A stretch of DNA of 64,000 nucleotides, taken from contig JAPNXP010000011.1 in NCBI GenBank assembly GCA_028753945.1, positions 2,914,001-2,978,000 of the forward strand, in the 5' to 3' direction. This document shows, piece by piece, positions 12,588 to 23,535 of the stretch. The notes under the pieces were generated by a model, which saw only the letters and a program-made list of their open reading frames with translations, did no database searches and was not told the origin of the DNA. The position numbers and the translations under genes were made by a program. The first letter of the stretch is position 1, and each line of letters starts with the position of its first letter. Source of the DNA: Hexactinellida sp. DTS-2022 (lineage: Eukaryota > Porifera > Hexactinellida).

Positions 12588-13138
12588 CTGTCATGTTTTT
12601 TTTCAGGGGGGGGCTCGGGATGTCGCCCCCCCCCACTTATTTCGCTTAGGGGGTCGCTTATATCCCAGGGGGGGGGTCGCTCCTCTATCAGTTATCTATA
12701 GAATCTAACATCAAGTTGAAATTTCTAAATTTCCTATCACCTATAATCAGGCTTTCATCCAGGCAAAATTTCCCGCGCGCCTAGATAAAGATTGAGCTCG
12801 CTCACACGCGCCTAAAATGCTCAATTTGTATTACGTCTATGGGAGCATCTCTCGATTTTCGCGCGCCTAGAAAACTTTTCTTTTGAAATCACGCGCCTGG
12901 AGGCGCGTCGCATACGCCTAGATGAAACCCTGCCTATAATAGTATATTTATGAAATTTGAGCAGTATAGACAGATCTTGAACAAAGTTCCTAGACTTTGG
13001 CTTTGGCATGAACCTATGGCATGTACATGGCCCCCCACTTCATTATTGGGGGCCGTTTTCATCAATTTTTTATAATAAATGCTAAATTTGAAAAGGGAGC
13101 GCCCCCCCCCCACTTCTTTTTTTGGCAAAACACCACTG
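12588..13138. mobile_element. hAT-type MITE (poly-G family), carrying a nested MITE
   Basis: Homologous to 30573-30766: both contain cacttatttcgctt, cgcttatatcccaggggggg, a ggccgttttca segment and the end ttggcaaaacaccactg. Flanks attttaac (12580-12587) and attttgac (13139-13146) match in 7 of 8 positions. The extra length compared with its relative is largely explained by the element at 12748-12932. Confidence 0.75.
12748..12932. mobile_element. Nested hAT-type MITE, CGCGCCTAG-rich
   Basis: Ends CAGGCTTTCATCCAGGC and gcctagatgaaaccctg. Flanks cctataat (12740-12747 and 12933-12940) are an exact 8-bp duplication. The interior has several copies of cgcgcctag. It sits inside the element at 12588-13138 and is therefore younger. 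Confidence 0.85.
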
Positions 13139-13168
13139 ATTTTGACGTTAGTCAATAATAGCCTAGGG

Positions 13169-13985
13169 CAGGGGTGGGCAACTTTTTAGACCGCGGGCCA
13201 AAATGGATAAATGTCATAGTGTTGCGGGCCTGAGAGTGAACATTTCTTATTTAACACATTTTTTATTTTATTTCAAGTAGCATTAATGGAGAAATAAACG
13301 ATGATACTGAGGAAATATAAACTAATCTAATCACATATTAGGAAGTATAAATAACTAGTGGGAGTTGTGCAGTTAATCCTGCGTTTTTATTAGCTTATCA
13401 AAATTTGGTTCTCTTGCTGAAGTAGCAATACACATAAGCTGAGAAATGTACTCATCTGTCATTGCTGATCTTGACATATTTTTGATAAACTTCATCATAC
13501 CTGCCAATCGTACAGAGATCCCTGTCCTGTAAAAGAATTTTAAACATTTTGGCCATTCTGTACAGGCGTACAGGGATTTTTAATTACTAATTATGTGTAA
13601 ATATTGCCTAAGATGTCTACAGATATGATAGTAAATTATGCCATGCATTCTGCATTGACTACATAAGGCACAACTTTGTTTCTATATTTATACAAGTGTA
13701 TAATAATTCCCTGGACGAGCGAGCGAAGCGAGCGAGATATTTTTGGGAGGAGATTGAACTGTAATCTCGTTTTCTGCTAGAACTCGCCATTTCAATTTAG
13801 GTTCTGCCTCCTACGTTTTCTAATAATATCTAATAATTGATAGAATTCGTAAATGCAAACTATAGTTACAAAATACTGTATTCAAACTAGGAACATTGAT
13901 GCATTTGTTGAGTATATATAATTGAAAAGAAGCGAATTATCCGCGGGCCACATGAGGCACGCGGGCCACGGTTTGAGCACCCTTG
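13169..13985. mobile_element. Non-autonomous hAT (Charlie-like ends)
   Basis: Left end CAGGGGTGGGCAACTTTTTA with ccgcgggcc just inside; right end ccgcgggcc...gagcacccttg. Flanks gcctaggg and gtctaggg match 7 of 8. The interior shares a block around 13508-13740 with 22718-23200, including the cgtacagggat repeats and the 21-mer CGAGCGAGCGAAGCGAGCGA-G. No transposase frame. Confidence 0.8.
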
Positions 13986-13993
13986 GTCTAGGG

Positions 13994-14333
13994 TATGGTT
14001 GTAACACGAATATATTTCCAATTGATATGCTTTATAGGTTTTCGATAGTGCTAATTATGATTAACTTGTTATTGAATAGATTTGTACAACTTGAAAATCA
14101 GGCCTATTTCCCGTTTCTATTATCCACTGTGAATCTATGTATTAACTTAATTTGAATTAGTTTCAGATAGTTGGAGTAAAATCTACGTTCTTGCTCAGTC
14201 TTTGCTTAGTTTTGAGAAGTTGTCTACCGATTCCGGGACGGCTAGGATGTCCATTAACGGGCTAGGGATCGCGCATTGGGACCAAGTTTGGAGTTCTGGG
14301 GCCCTTCGCCGTGGGAATTTTCAGGGGTCTGTG
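13994..14333. other. Intergenic, no gene seen
   Basis: No recognised coding or repeat structure. Confidence 0.4.
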
Positions 14334-14335
14334 TA

Positions 14336-15396
14336 GTGGGGTCAAAAATTAAGGTTCCGTGACCAACCTCTGGCTAGTTAAGTTTTATGCCTGATTCTGA
14401 TACTTTAGGATATAACTCGCGATTTAAGCTCCCATGCCGCTCTGGAAAGTTTTGGCAAACTTTTTTATAGCGACATATTCAAAGGGCCTCCGGCAATCAT
14501 TTTGAAAAATTAAGGCCCCTCTCTGAACTTTTCATAAATTGAGATTAGAGTATTTTTGAACAGTATGCAAATAAGTAGTAGCTTCACTGAAAATTTCAAC
14601 TCAATCGGGACTATGCTTTTAATGTAATAACCTTTTGAAGATTCCTACGTCATTTGTCACCATGGGAGGTCCCTTCTTTAAACTATTTTTTTAATGGATT
14701 TGAAGCATATCTCATCCTATATACATGCAATAACCTTTTAACTCGCTATGTAGTATGTCTCCATGTAAATCTCGGAAATAGACCTAAATTTACCACTTTG
14801 ACTATACAAAAATTAAAAAATCCAGTCATATGACGTCAAAATTGTGATAATTATATATATAAAGTGGCCGAATAAAACGATTATGGGTCAATTTCTTTGC
14901 TTCGTCACCCCCATGTGAGATCCCAGAATAGTCAAAGTGGTAAATTTAGGTCTATTACCGAGATTTACATGGAGACATACTACATAGCGAGTTAAAAGGC
15001 TATTGCATGTATATAGGATGAGATATGCTTCAAATCCATTATAAAAATAGTTTAAAGAAGGGACCTCCCATGGTGACAAATGACGTAAGAATCTTCAAAA
15101 GGTTATTACATTAAAAGTATAGTCCCGATTGAGTTGAAATTTTCAGTGCAGCTACTACTTATTGCATACTGTTCAAAAATACTCTAATCTCAATTTATGA
15201 AATGTTCAGAGAGGGGCCATAATTTTTCAAAATGATTGCCGGAGGCCCTTTGAATTTCTCGCTATAAAAAAGTTTGCCCAAACTTTCCAGAGCGGCATGG
15301 GAGCTTAAATCGCGAGTTATATCCTAAAGTATCAAAATCAGGCATAAAACTTAACTAGCCAGAGGTTGGTCACGGAACCTTAATTTTTGACCCCAC
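14336..15396. mobile_element. 1.06-kb foldback element with TA flanks
   Basis: Two arms of about 470 bp (14336-14806 and 14928-15396) are near-perfect reverse complements around a spacer of about 120 bp. The ends are GTGGGGTCAAAAATTAAGG and its inverse, flanked by TA on both sides, which fits a Tc1/mariner-like or related TA-inserting MITE. No open frame with known motifs. Transcription would give a long double-stranded hairpin RNA. Confidence 0.85.
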
Positions 15397-15398
15397 TA

Positions 15399-16223
15399 GT
15401 GTAGAAATAGGAAAACTATGTTAGATACTCTAATAAATTATTATTGACATATAGGTTTTCGGTACCTGCAAATTGAATCGCATTATCAAAAATGATCTAT
15501 TTCGTCTCCTAAACGTAGTTCTAGACAGTCATGATAATTATGTCATAAATTATAACAATCAACAAAATTAACAAATTTTTATTGTTCACCCATCATTGTT
15601 GATTATATTTCTTGAACATTTTGTCACTTTTCAGAAACCCTAATTATGCGGTTCAATTCTTTACGTGACCCACGTCGTGGCTTTTCGCACAATTGATACT
15701 TTTTTACATGAATATTACATCACTTAGGTTTAGACCTAGTAGTATCCGGTTTTGGCACTATTATTGACATCTGAGTATGCCAAAAAATGTGTTTCCTCTA
15801 ATTTTCCGACAGCTTCCTGCTAAACTTTAATTCATCAAATTGACACCGAATTGTTTGATGTTATTCGGATCCAAAATGATCGTAATCCTTAAAGTCACTG
15901 AATGGAAGCTTCTGTTATAATGTTTGCGTCTCGAGAAATTCAAGATCTTCTCATTTTTCATGATGCTATATATTCACTGAAGTGGTATATTTATTTGCAA
16001 GATAACTTAGTTAATTGATGCGTCTTTTTTTGGATACGTATTACTTATACTACGTATAAAGTAATTCGTATTATGCGTATACCTTACCCTTTTTCCACCT
16101 AAATGCCCACTGTGTCACCCAGGTCGGTAACTGAGAGGAGCTTGAGACACCTTGGGGTTAATTAATTAACATATTTGAAATCAATTGTGTATTTTATTTA
16201 ACCACTTTCCTTGTCTTTAGTGT
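15399..16223. other. Intergenic, no gene seen
   Basis: AT-rich, no motif recognised. Confidence 0.4.
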
Positions 16224-16225
16224 TA

Positions 16226-16402
16226 CGGTGGAGTCTCCGAATAACGGACTTTGAGGGGATGGATTTTTTCCGTTTTAGAGATATGTCCGCTTCTCGGAGT
16301 CTGGTCATTAACTATTACTGTATAGAAAATTCATTCCGTTCCACGAGTTCCGTTGTAGAGGGGTTGTCCGCTTCTCGGAGTGTCCGTTTCGGGAGACTAC
16401 TG
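16226..16402. mobile_element. Pogo/Tigger-type MITE
   Basis: TA-flanked. Ends cggtggagtctccgaataac and its inverse gggagactactg. The interior has repeated ttgtccgcttctcggagt units. A clear relative lies at 27258-27443. Confidence 0.75.
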
Positions 16403-16496
16403 TATATACTATTGTGCAATGTGTTTCAGATTAATAGTCAAATTCGACAAAAGTTATTTCATTGTTTAGTAATTATGGGCATTTAGCGGTAACTTT

Positions 16497-16868
16497 GGCA
16501 CCCGACCTGACAATAAGTTTTAGATTCCCAGGCAAAATTTCTCGCACCTCGCCAAGTTATGACGTCATTCTCACATTTTGAGAAACGTAAATGTCACATA
16601 ATTCGCATCCTCTAAGAGATAAAATCTGAACATTTAATGGGATAGATACATTTATGTACGGACACGTTGGTCATACCAGTTTACTTATATGTTTACTCAT
16701 TTTTGAATGATGACGTAATCATTAAATCTAGCATTGTTAAATTGACATTGTTAGGTCTATCTACGCTATATAATTCATGCTAGAAGTTTACACCCTACAT
16801 CAACCGCTTCGCTGTTGGCGTGAGGTTGTGTTCTGCCGCTAATGGGCCTAGCAAGCCAAGCGCGCTAG
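16497..16868 (+). mobile_element. Short non-autonomous Helitron, 5'-truncated
   Basis: Plus-strand copy with gcacccgacc, cgccaagttatgacgtcatt, the aaccgcttcgctgttgg hairpin remnant and a terminal CTAG at 16865-16868 followed by T. The 5' end (TCTATACTATTAAAAC in the complete copy) is missing. Confidence 0.7.
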
Positions 16869-17034
16869 TATTTATTAAATAAAGAAAAAATATTGTGTAT
16901 TTTTATAGCTATATTTTGGAATGCAGGTGTACTCTGCCAGCGAATTCTTCTTAATTTTATGTGCAATTTCCTCTACTTCCACTGGCAGTCATAAATAAAT
17001 ACTCAACACAATATCCCACAGAACATATTTGATC

Positions 17035-17110
17035 CGTGACCTTCGTTATATAAGGCCATATTACTATGCACTGATTGATTCAACCATGGATTACTTGAAG
17101 TCTAACATTC
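17035..17110. repeat. Solitary terminus of the CGTGACC family
   Basis: CGTGACCTTCGTTATATAAG followed by an accatggattacttgaag segment resembles the termini of the foldback at 53972-55049 and of the THAP element at 47712. No partner end was found; probably a fragment. Confidence 0.55.
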
Positions 17111-17319
17111 TAATAAGTAATAACACATAATTGTAAAATTCAACTTGAATATTAATAGTTGTTGTTACTTTATTACTTCTGTATATTTTTATTTCATTAT
17201 CATTCAACATACTTACCTTTGTATATCAGCGGTTCCCACAATGTGGAACCAAGAGGTAATAGATTAAATTTTGAGATAGCTAAATGCTAAATTATATGCA
17301 TGCGTTCTATTCTTTAATA

Positions 17320-17462
17320 TTGAAAGCCTAGAAAATGCTTACGCAATATCTCAAAGTTATGCATAAAATTGGAAAATTCTATTTCTAAAAAATTACAAAT
17401 ATCTATTGTTAGAATCCGTTCTCTATTTAATTTTGCTTGATTATTTGGTGATTCAAAACATA
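17320..17462 (+). repeat. Dispersed repeat shared with 7970-8135
   Basis: Inverted relative of the copy at 7970-8135, ending just before the Tigger element's TA. No gene. Confidence 0.6.
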
Positions 17463-17464
17463 TA

Positions 17465-19788
17465 CAGTAAAACCTCCATTAGGGAACACCTCCGATTAAG
17501 GAACAACTCTGCTTAGGGGACACTTTTTTTAAGTCCCGATTTTATCGTATGCTTTAACATTGATACCTACCTCCCATTAAGGAACACCTCCCTACAGTGA
17601 ACAGGGAACACACTTTTGTGTCCCAAATGTCACTTAACCATTCAGATGGACCTCTCATTAAGGAGCATTCGTATTTACCATATTTGTGGTTCTCAGTGTG
17701 ACCGATGTTTGTTTTGTTCTTTTCATGACTAATTATTGAAATGGCAGTATACTACTTATATAAAAATGAAGCCAATTACCCAAGTTACATATGATTTTAA
17801 GAATGGCTTAGTTCATTGATACTTGAATGGAAAAAAAAAAGCCATTTTTGCATTGTTTAGTAAGCATACAAATACCCCTGGCTGTATGAAGATCTTCAGT
17901 GGGTTCAAATCTTTGGCATATCAATCTTCCAAAACAAATTACAGTATCACCAATGTCTTCCACAAAATCCAGAAATAATCTAACATTTTCACAGAAGTTA
18001 GAGATCTTGAAGGAAGGGGAAAAAAGTAGTCAGCGGGCAGTTTCCGCTAAGTTTGGCGTTTCTCTTGGAGTTGTTAACCGCGTGATTAAACGAAAGTTAG
18101 AACTTGAGACATTGGCCGAGAACAACTGCAATCATGCTGCCAAACGCTTAAAGAAATCTATAAACGAAGATCTCAATGAGCAAGTGTGGGAGTGGTTCGT
18201 TGCAGCCCGATCCAAGAACATCCCAGTGTCAGGTCCTATCCTCCAAGAGAAAGCCCTGAATATCGCGACAGAACTCGAACAGACTGACTTCAAGGCTTCA
18301 AATGGCTGGCTTGAAAAGTTTCGTATTCGCTATAACATCAACTTCAAAGTCTTGAGTGGTGACAGCGCAGGTGTTGACCAAGACGTCGTCAAAACCTGGA
18401 AGCAACGCCTTGACTCTCTCATCGACGAATACAGTCCTGACGATATCTTCAACTGTGATGAAACAGGCCTCTTCTACAAAGCATTGCCAACTAAGTCCCT
18501 CGTCCAGAAGGGTGACTCCAGCCATGGGACCAAAATACCAAAGGATAGACTTACTATTCTCCTCTGTTCCAACATGTCAGGGACAGAGAAACTGATTCCG
18601 CTGATGATTGGGAAGAGCAAAAAGACCCGATGCTTCAAGAACATCAAGGATGTCTCAAAGCTGCCTGTGATTTGGAAAAACAACAAGAAAGCTTGGATGA
18701 ACACAACCATGTTCGACGAGTGGCTGAAAGACTTAAACCGCAGCATGGCAAAGGAGAAGAGGAACATCTTGCTATTCGTGGATAATGCTCCCAGCCATCC
18801 GCGGATCAAACTCTCCAATGTTGTGATCAAGTTCTTCCCTGCCAACTGCACATCAGAACTGCAACCCATGGACCAGGGTATTATCAAGAAATTGAAAACC
18901 GGATACAGGAAGCGACTACTCCGTCACGTCATCGCTAAAATTGACTCCTGTGAAACTGGAGATGAACTTGTCAAATCCGTCAACGTCTTAGATGCCATCT
19001 ACTTGGTCGCACAAAGTTGGCAGGATGTGACACAGGAAACTATCCAGAAGTGCTACGCTCGTAGTGGGTTCAATTTCTTCGAGGGATTCGAGGCTTTCGA
19101 TACATCAGAGTCAACAGATCAACTAAACAGTCTTTTGAAAGGCCTTGCAACAATTACCGAGAGAGAGTCCTGTACCACCGAGGAGTATGTGAACATTGAC
19201 AGTGGCAACCAGGTTCATACTTTGGAATCAACGGACTGGGAATCTGAACTTCACTCATGTATCAACGATCAGGACATCACCCTGGATGAGACTTCTCAGG
19301 ACTTACCGGAACCTTCAGTGCCTTCTGACAAGGATGTTATCAGAGCTTTAGAGGTGCTTAAGTTATATGCGTTTCACAATCCTAGTGTGCTAGGTTCAAT
19401 CATCAGTACTGAGAGTGTTGTTCATGGACATATTGTAGAAAAGCGTTGCCACATGTCACAGAAATGTCTCACAGAATTCTTCAAAGTTTCTCCAATTGGA
19501 CTACGTACTTATTACATTTAATAACCAGATTCGTTAAATGTGTACGTACATACTCAATGAGGTGTGTGATGCTGAATATGGTTATTAAAAAAACTAAATT
19601 ATATTATTTGATTAACGTTAATGTTCATTACTCATAGTAGTACATCTTGCACATGTTTATAACCTGCATTATACCTCACAAAGTTTATGATAGGCTCCTA
19701 AAAGGAAGACCTCTTATCAAGGAGCACCTCCATATTAGGAACACTTTTCAGCAGTCCCCAAAGTGTTCCCTAATTGGATGTTTTACTG
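17465..19788 (+). mobile_element. Complete Tigger (pogo-type) DNA transposon
   Basis: 2324 bp flanked by TA (17463-17464 and 19789-19790), the target duplication of this superfamily. Ends CAGTAAAACCTCCATTAGGG and the inverse aattggatgttttactg, with further gggaacac/gtgttccc matches inside both ends. Subterminal repeats of the type cattaaggaacacctcc occur on both sides. It carries one open transposase gene, so it may have moved recently. Confidence 0.92.
17953..19521 (+). CDS. Tigger/pogo-family transposase, open frame
   Basis: The enzyme binds the element's ends and cuts and pastes it into TA sites in the nucleus. The frame is open from 17899; I prefer the second Met at 17953 (522 aa) because the conserved N-terminus SRNNLTFSQKLEILKEGEK follows directly. 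Numbering from 17899: residues about 25-75 form a CENP-B/pogo N-terminal helix-turn-helix; about 90-155 a CENP-B-type second DNA-binding domain (VWEWFVAARSKNIPVSGPIL, ASNGWLEKFRIRYNI); about 170-390 the DDE core with D187 (FNCDETGLF), D295 (LLFVDNAPSHP) and D325 (ELQPMDQGI), giving the D-D-D triad with 30-residue spacing. The tail after 400 is acidic. Length is normal for Tigger. No stop or frameshift, unlike every other transposase here. Confidence 0.95.
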   Translation: MSSTKSRNNLTFSQKLEILKEGEKSSQRAVSAKFGVSLGVVNRVIKRKLELETLAENNCNHAAKRLKKSINEDLNEQVWEWFVAARSKNIPVSGPILQEKALNIATELEQTDFKASNGWLEKFRIRYNINFKVLSGDSAGVDQDVVKTWKQRLDSLIDEYSPDDIFNCDETGLFYKALPTKSLVQKGDSSHGTKIPKDRLTILLCSNMSGTEKLIPLMIGKSKKTRCFKNIKDVSKLPVIWKNNKKAWMNTTMFDEWLKDLNRSMAKEKRNILLFVDNAPSHPRIKLSNVVIKFFPANCTSELQPMDQGIIKKLKTGYRKRLLRHVIAKIDSCETGDELVKSVNVLDAIYLVAQSWQDVTQETIQKCYARSGFNFFEGFEAFDTSESTDQLNSLLKGLATITERESCTTEEYVNIDSGNQVHTLESTDWESELHSCINDQDITLDETSQDLPEPSVPSDKDVIRALEVLKLYAFHNPSVLGSIISTESVVHGHIVEKRCHMSQKCLTEFFKVSPIGLRTYYI

Positions 19789-19790
19789 TA

Positions 19791-20501
19791 TGTGTATTCT
19801 TAAACATTATTTAATAGATTTTAGCTGGTTTTCATTCCGTATAACGCTGTTTTTGTTTTTTTTCTGAATTTTTTTGTGGAGATTTTACTGTGGAAATATT
19901 CCAACCGCCCGATTTTTTCTAGGAGGCAATAACCAGCTGACTAGTTTGCGTTTTAAATTGTCTTTTTTCTAAATTTAGATTTGAATTATTTCTACTCCCG
20001 CCAAAATGCATTTTCGATCTAAAGTGTAAAGTTGGTCAGAATATCGGACGCTTTTTCAATTTCCCAATTTGAACATTCATCTTAGGACAAACAACATTGA
20101 ACTTCATTTTGGTTTACAGAATGTTGTAACGTGCTAATTATCATATTTTCTACTTTCAAATTCTTGAGTGTGACTACATACTATGGTTTCTAAGGTTCTA
20201 AAATGTATGGAATACATATATTTTCATCATTATAGTCCGTTAATCTACTGTTCGTTTAATTATGAATCAAACTGACCACAGTCTTGAGGTTTTATACATG
20301 TAGGTATATATTATTTTTAATACATGTGCTTCATCTTTCCAGTACTTTATTCTACTTTCCGGTTAATTTAATATTTATATAATTCAAAATTTATTAACCA
20401 CTACTATATGTAATTGCAGCTATTCATTTTATTGAATTGTTTACCTACTTGCCTTCTAGTACAAAAGCGAACTACTTTATACTGTGTTGATTCTCCTTTA
20501 G
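19791..20501. other. Non-coding, likely intron before the AP-2 mu exon
   Basis: AT-rich without recognised exons. It ends with the pyrimidine-rich tract ttgattctcctttag, a good splice acceptor at 20500-20501. The preceding AP-2 mu exons were not found in the window and may lie upstream of the Tigger element or be lost. Confidence 0.4.
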
Positions 20502-21097
20502 GTATTGCTATCGATGATTGTCAATTTCATCATTGTGTTAAGCTTTCAAAGTTTGAATCTGACCGTTCTATTAGTTTTATTCCACCTGATGGAGAATTTG
20601 AATTAATGAAATACAGAACAACTAAGGAAATAACTCTACCATTCAGAATAATACCTTTAGTTAGGGAAACTGTTAAAAATCATATGGAAATACGGGTTAT
20701 TATTAAGGCTATGTTTAAAGCCACTTTACAAGCACAAAGTATTGAAGTACGTATACCCATTCCTCCAAACACATCAGATGTAAAATTGACAGCAAATAAA
20801 GGCAAAGCGAAACATAAGAAAGGTGAGGGTTCGATATTGTGGAAATTAAAGAAGATGACTGGTGGAAGAGAATCTCAGTTGAGCGCTGATATAGAGCTAC
20901 TTCCATTTTCTGATAGAAAACTTAAACAGGGTATAAAACCTCCTATTTCTATGAACTTTGAAGTACCTTTCGCATGTTCTGGATTAAAGGTCCGATATCT
21001 TAAGGTATTTGAATCAAAGTTGAACTACTCTGACCATGATGTGGTTAAATGGGTGCGATATATTTCTAAATCAGGCCATTATGAAACAAGATCTTGA
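20502..21097 (+). CDS. AP2M1: AP-2 complex subunit mu, C-terminal exon (partial)
   Basis: Mu subunit of the AP-2 clathrin adaptor, which binds YxxPhi sorting signals and PIP2 at the plasma membrane during endocytosis. The exon encodes about the last 198 residues of the mu-homology domain: [56 protein letters not shown] and [20 protein letters not shown], ending ETRS-stop close to the normal family C-terminus. The start is set at a splice acceptor (ttctcctttag); a phase-1 junction would supply the first base of the codon before IAIDD, which fits the Ser common there. The frame is open with no stop, but substitutions are spread through it and the loop around [13 protein letters not shown] is divergent. 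It could be a divergent paralogue, the true gene's last exon or a young retrocopy; no poly-A tract follows the stop. Confidence 0.8.
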
Positions 21098-21422
21098 CAT
21101 ATTTAACTCCTTTTTTATATTTGCATGTTTGTGACTAATTATTTTTCAACTGTTGTATAAATCTTGATCTTCTAATCCTGAAAACTAAGTACTTCTCTAT
21201 TATTTGTTAATTAACTATATAAATTATCTAAATTACAACTATAGTTCTTAATTAGGCGTGCAAACGTTGGATAAATCCAAAATTAAAAATTTCAGCTGTG
21301 CCGACAGCATGTTCCTTTGGAGCAGGGGTTTATCTAGGTGCCGTCTAGCATCGCTTAGGTGCAAAAATGCTTGCAGTGTGTTTACATTTACCTCCTGGGT
21401 TGGCACTTAATTTGGTGCCAGG
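21098..21422. other. Downstream of AP-2 mu exon, possible 3' UTR
   Basis: AT-rich. No clear AATAAA signal close to the stop. Nothing else recognised. Confidence 0.35.
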
Positions 21423-21975
21423 TCTCTGATCAGTGGCGGCGCTAGCACATCAAAAGAGGGGGTGCAACTGCAGGTGCAGTTGCATTTCAGGGGGTGCAAT
21501 CATTAGTCCAGTTACAACCTGCCAGAATGTTTGAATGATTATTGTGTCATGTTATAACGGTGGTCTTTTATAGAAAGTAGCTATTACTTTGGGTTGATAC
21601 GCAAATCTAATATTCGGAAACTAACAAATTAGCAATAAGTCGAACATACGTAGATCAGTGGCGAATCCAAAGGGAGGGGGGAGGCATATGCCACCCCCAC
21701 TGCCCCCTTCCTCTATTGCCCAACGGCAGGATCTTAGTTTGGCGAGATACCAAAACAACGAATGCGGTAGACTTATTTGACTTTACCTTTAGGAATTTCA
21801 GCAGAAGCTCGTTAATGCAAACACGGTAAATTAGAATTTCGGGATAAGAGGAACAAATAGCTTCACAAAATCAGGTTCCTAGATTTGCTATTCAATGGGT
21901 AATACTCCTGTTATGGAGAACTCTAAAACTGAGATATTAGACATCCAGAAGCTACTTATCTTTAGCTAGTTATTA

Positions 21976-22341
21976 GGGTGTCCCAAAAATTATCTGTACA
22001 ATTTATATTTTTTCAATAGCATGGATTGCTCCATATTCCGGTTGCTGTGAATTCAGTAAATTCAAATCCAAAGTATCGAAGATAACAAATCTCTGATTGT
22101 GAATCTGAAATCTGCATGGTCGAATCACCCAGGTTAGCCTTTTAAAGCAAATTTCTAGGAAAAATTAAATTTTGAAATTGTCAAAAACAGGTGTAAAAAT
22201 ATAATTACGAAGCCATTGCGGGACCCCTAAATCAGTTCATAAATACCTGAAATTTTTTCTACAATAATTTTATGACATATAAAACTTCTTAGGGAGTCCC
22301 CCATAAACATTTCAAAAAATTTCGATTTTTTTAGGACACCC
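21976..22341. mobile_element. Mariner/Tc1-like MITE
   Basis: Ends GGGTGTCCCAAAAATT and its inverse ttttttaggacaccc, flanked by TA at 21974-21975 and 22342-22343. No open frame with known motifs. Nested in the hAT element. Confidence 0.8.
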
Positions 22342-22968
22342 TACTAGTTATGTAATTATTGTATCGTGTTTAGTTGGTAACATCCGCATCACAAGATCCG
22401 TGCCCACCCAGACCTGAAGTTCAGTTTCGCATATGGCACCAATTATATACCTTTAGTATAATTATAGATAGATCTAACTCACTCACTCACTATACATTAT
22501 TGTATTTACATATTTGAGATTAATAAGAGATTAACATGTTGAATTTTAGTTAGGAATTTGAAGATACAGAACCCCTGAAATAGTCACTGCCCACCCCTCA
22601 GATTTGTTTCTCGAACCGCCTATGACTTAGATATCAAAGTACAAAGTGCTAAATTTGACTAGACATTCATGCTAATTCTTATATACGTATTGTTGTGGGC
22701 TAGTTCATAACTGCCAACCGTACAGGGATTCCCTGTAGTACAGGGATTTAACCATTTTGGCTGTTCTGTAAACATACAGGGATATATTCCATTTGTATTG
22801 GGATTTTTAATTTACTAATTATAAGTTAAATGATGCCTAAAACATCTACAGTGATGATAGTATATTCTGAAATGCATTCTACATTGACGACATAAAGGCA
22901 CAACTTGGTTTATACTTTATTTTTCAAGCGTTTAGGGAATCCCTATACAGTATATATTTAATTGAATA

Positions 22969-23115
22969 CAGTTGAAACCGGATTTTTTTTTTAACACATT
23001 CTTTTAACGAAAATTTGTTAAAAAATTTCCGATTGTTAAAAATACCCGATTTTACAACAACAACAATAATTAATTATTTACAAGAAAATGTGTTAAAAAT
23101 ATCCGGTTTCAACTG
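22969..23115. mobile_element. Pogo/Tigger-type MITE
   Basis: TA-flanked. Ends CAGTTGAAACCGGATTTTTT and the inverse atatccggtttcaactg. Internal gttaaaaa and ttaacaca units mirror each other. Confidence 0.85.
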
Positions 23116-23535
23116 TACCTTTTCAAAGTAATAATTTTGATATGTCTTTCGTAATTCCCTGAATAATATTTCCCAGAACGAGCGAGCGTAGCGAGCGAGA
23201 AATCTTTGGGAGATGTACACAGATATTGGCCAATGTACAGGGGAAGATTTGAGCCCTATGAGGGATATGACTCAAATAGGTTGGCAGGTATGCTTGTTAT
23301 GCTATTCAACTTGAATACAATAAATTCTAAACACACCTTGAATTCTCTGAGCACCCCCATTGGGGGTGCTGACAGAGTTTCAGGAGGTGCCGTAGCACCC
23401 CCTTGGCTCCGCCCCTGTCTCTGATAATATTTTTTGGCATTAGTAATTCCGGATAAATCCCTTTTTACCCACATGTTTTACCTCCTTCAAATCTTACCTC
23501 ATCATTGAATTTACCGATTTTGTATTATAGCTAAC

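Larger units (their letters stand above)
21431..23417. mobile_element. Non-autonomous hAT element with nested MITEs
   Basis: Left end CAGTGGCGGCGCTAGCAC, right end ggctccgcccctg, flanked by tctctgat on both sides (21423-21430 and 23418-23425), an exact 8-bp duplication. Two TA-flanked MITEs sit inside (21976-22341 and 22969-23115). The right half shares a block with the hAT at 13169-13985, including the 21-mer at 23179-23199. No transposase frame. Confidence 0.8.

Noticed and set aside
18298-18887. Antisense and shifted open frames over the Tigger gene
   Set aside because: They overlap a strongly conserved transposase frame on the plus strand and have no motif.
20414-20501. Extending the AP-2 mu frame up to the Met at 20414
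   Set aside because: The 29 codons before GIAIDD do not resemble AP-2 mu and include intron-like pyrimidine tracts; a splice acceptor at 20501 explains the border better.
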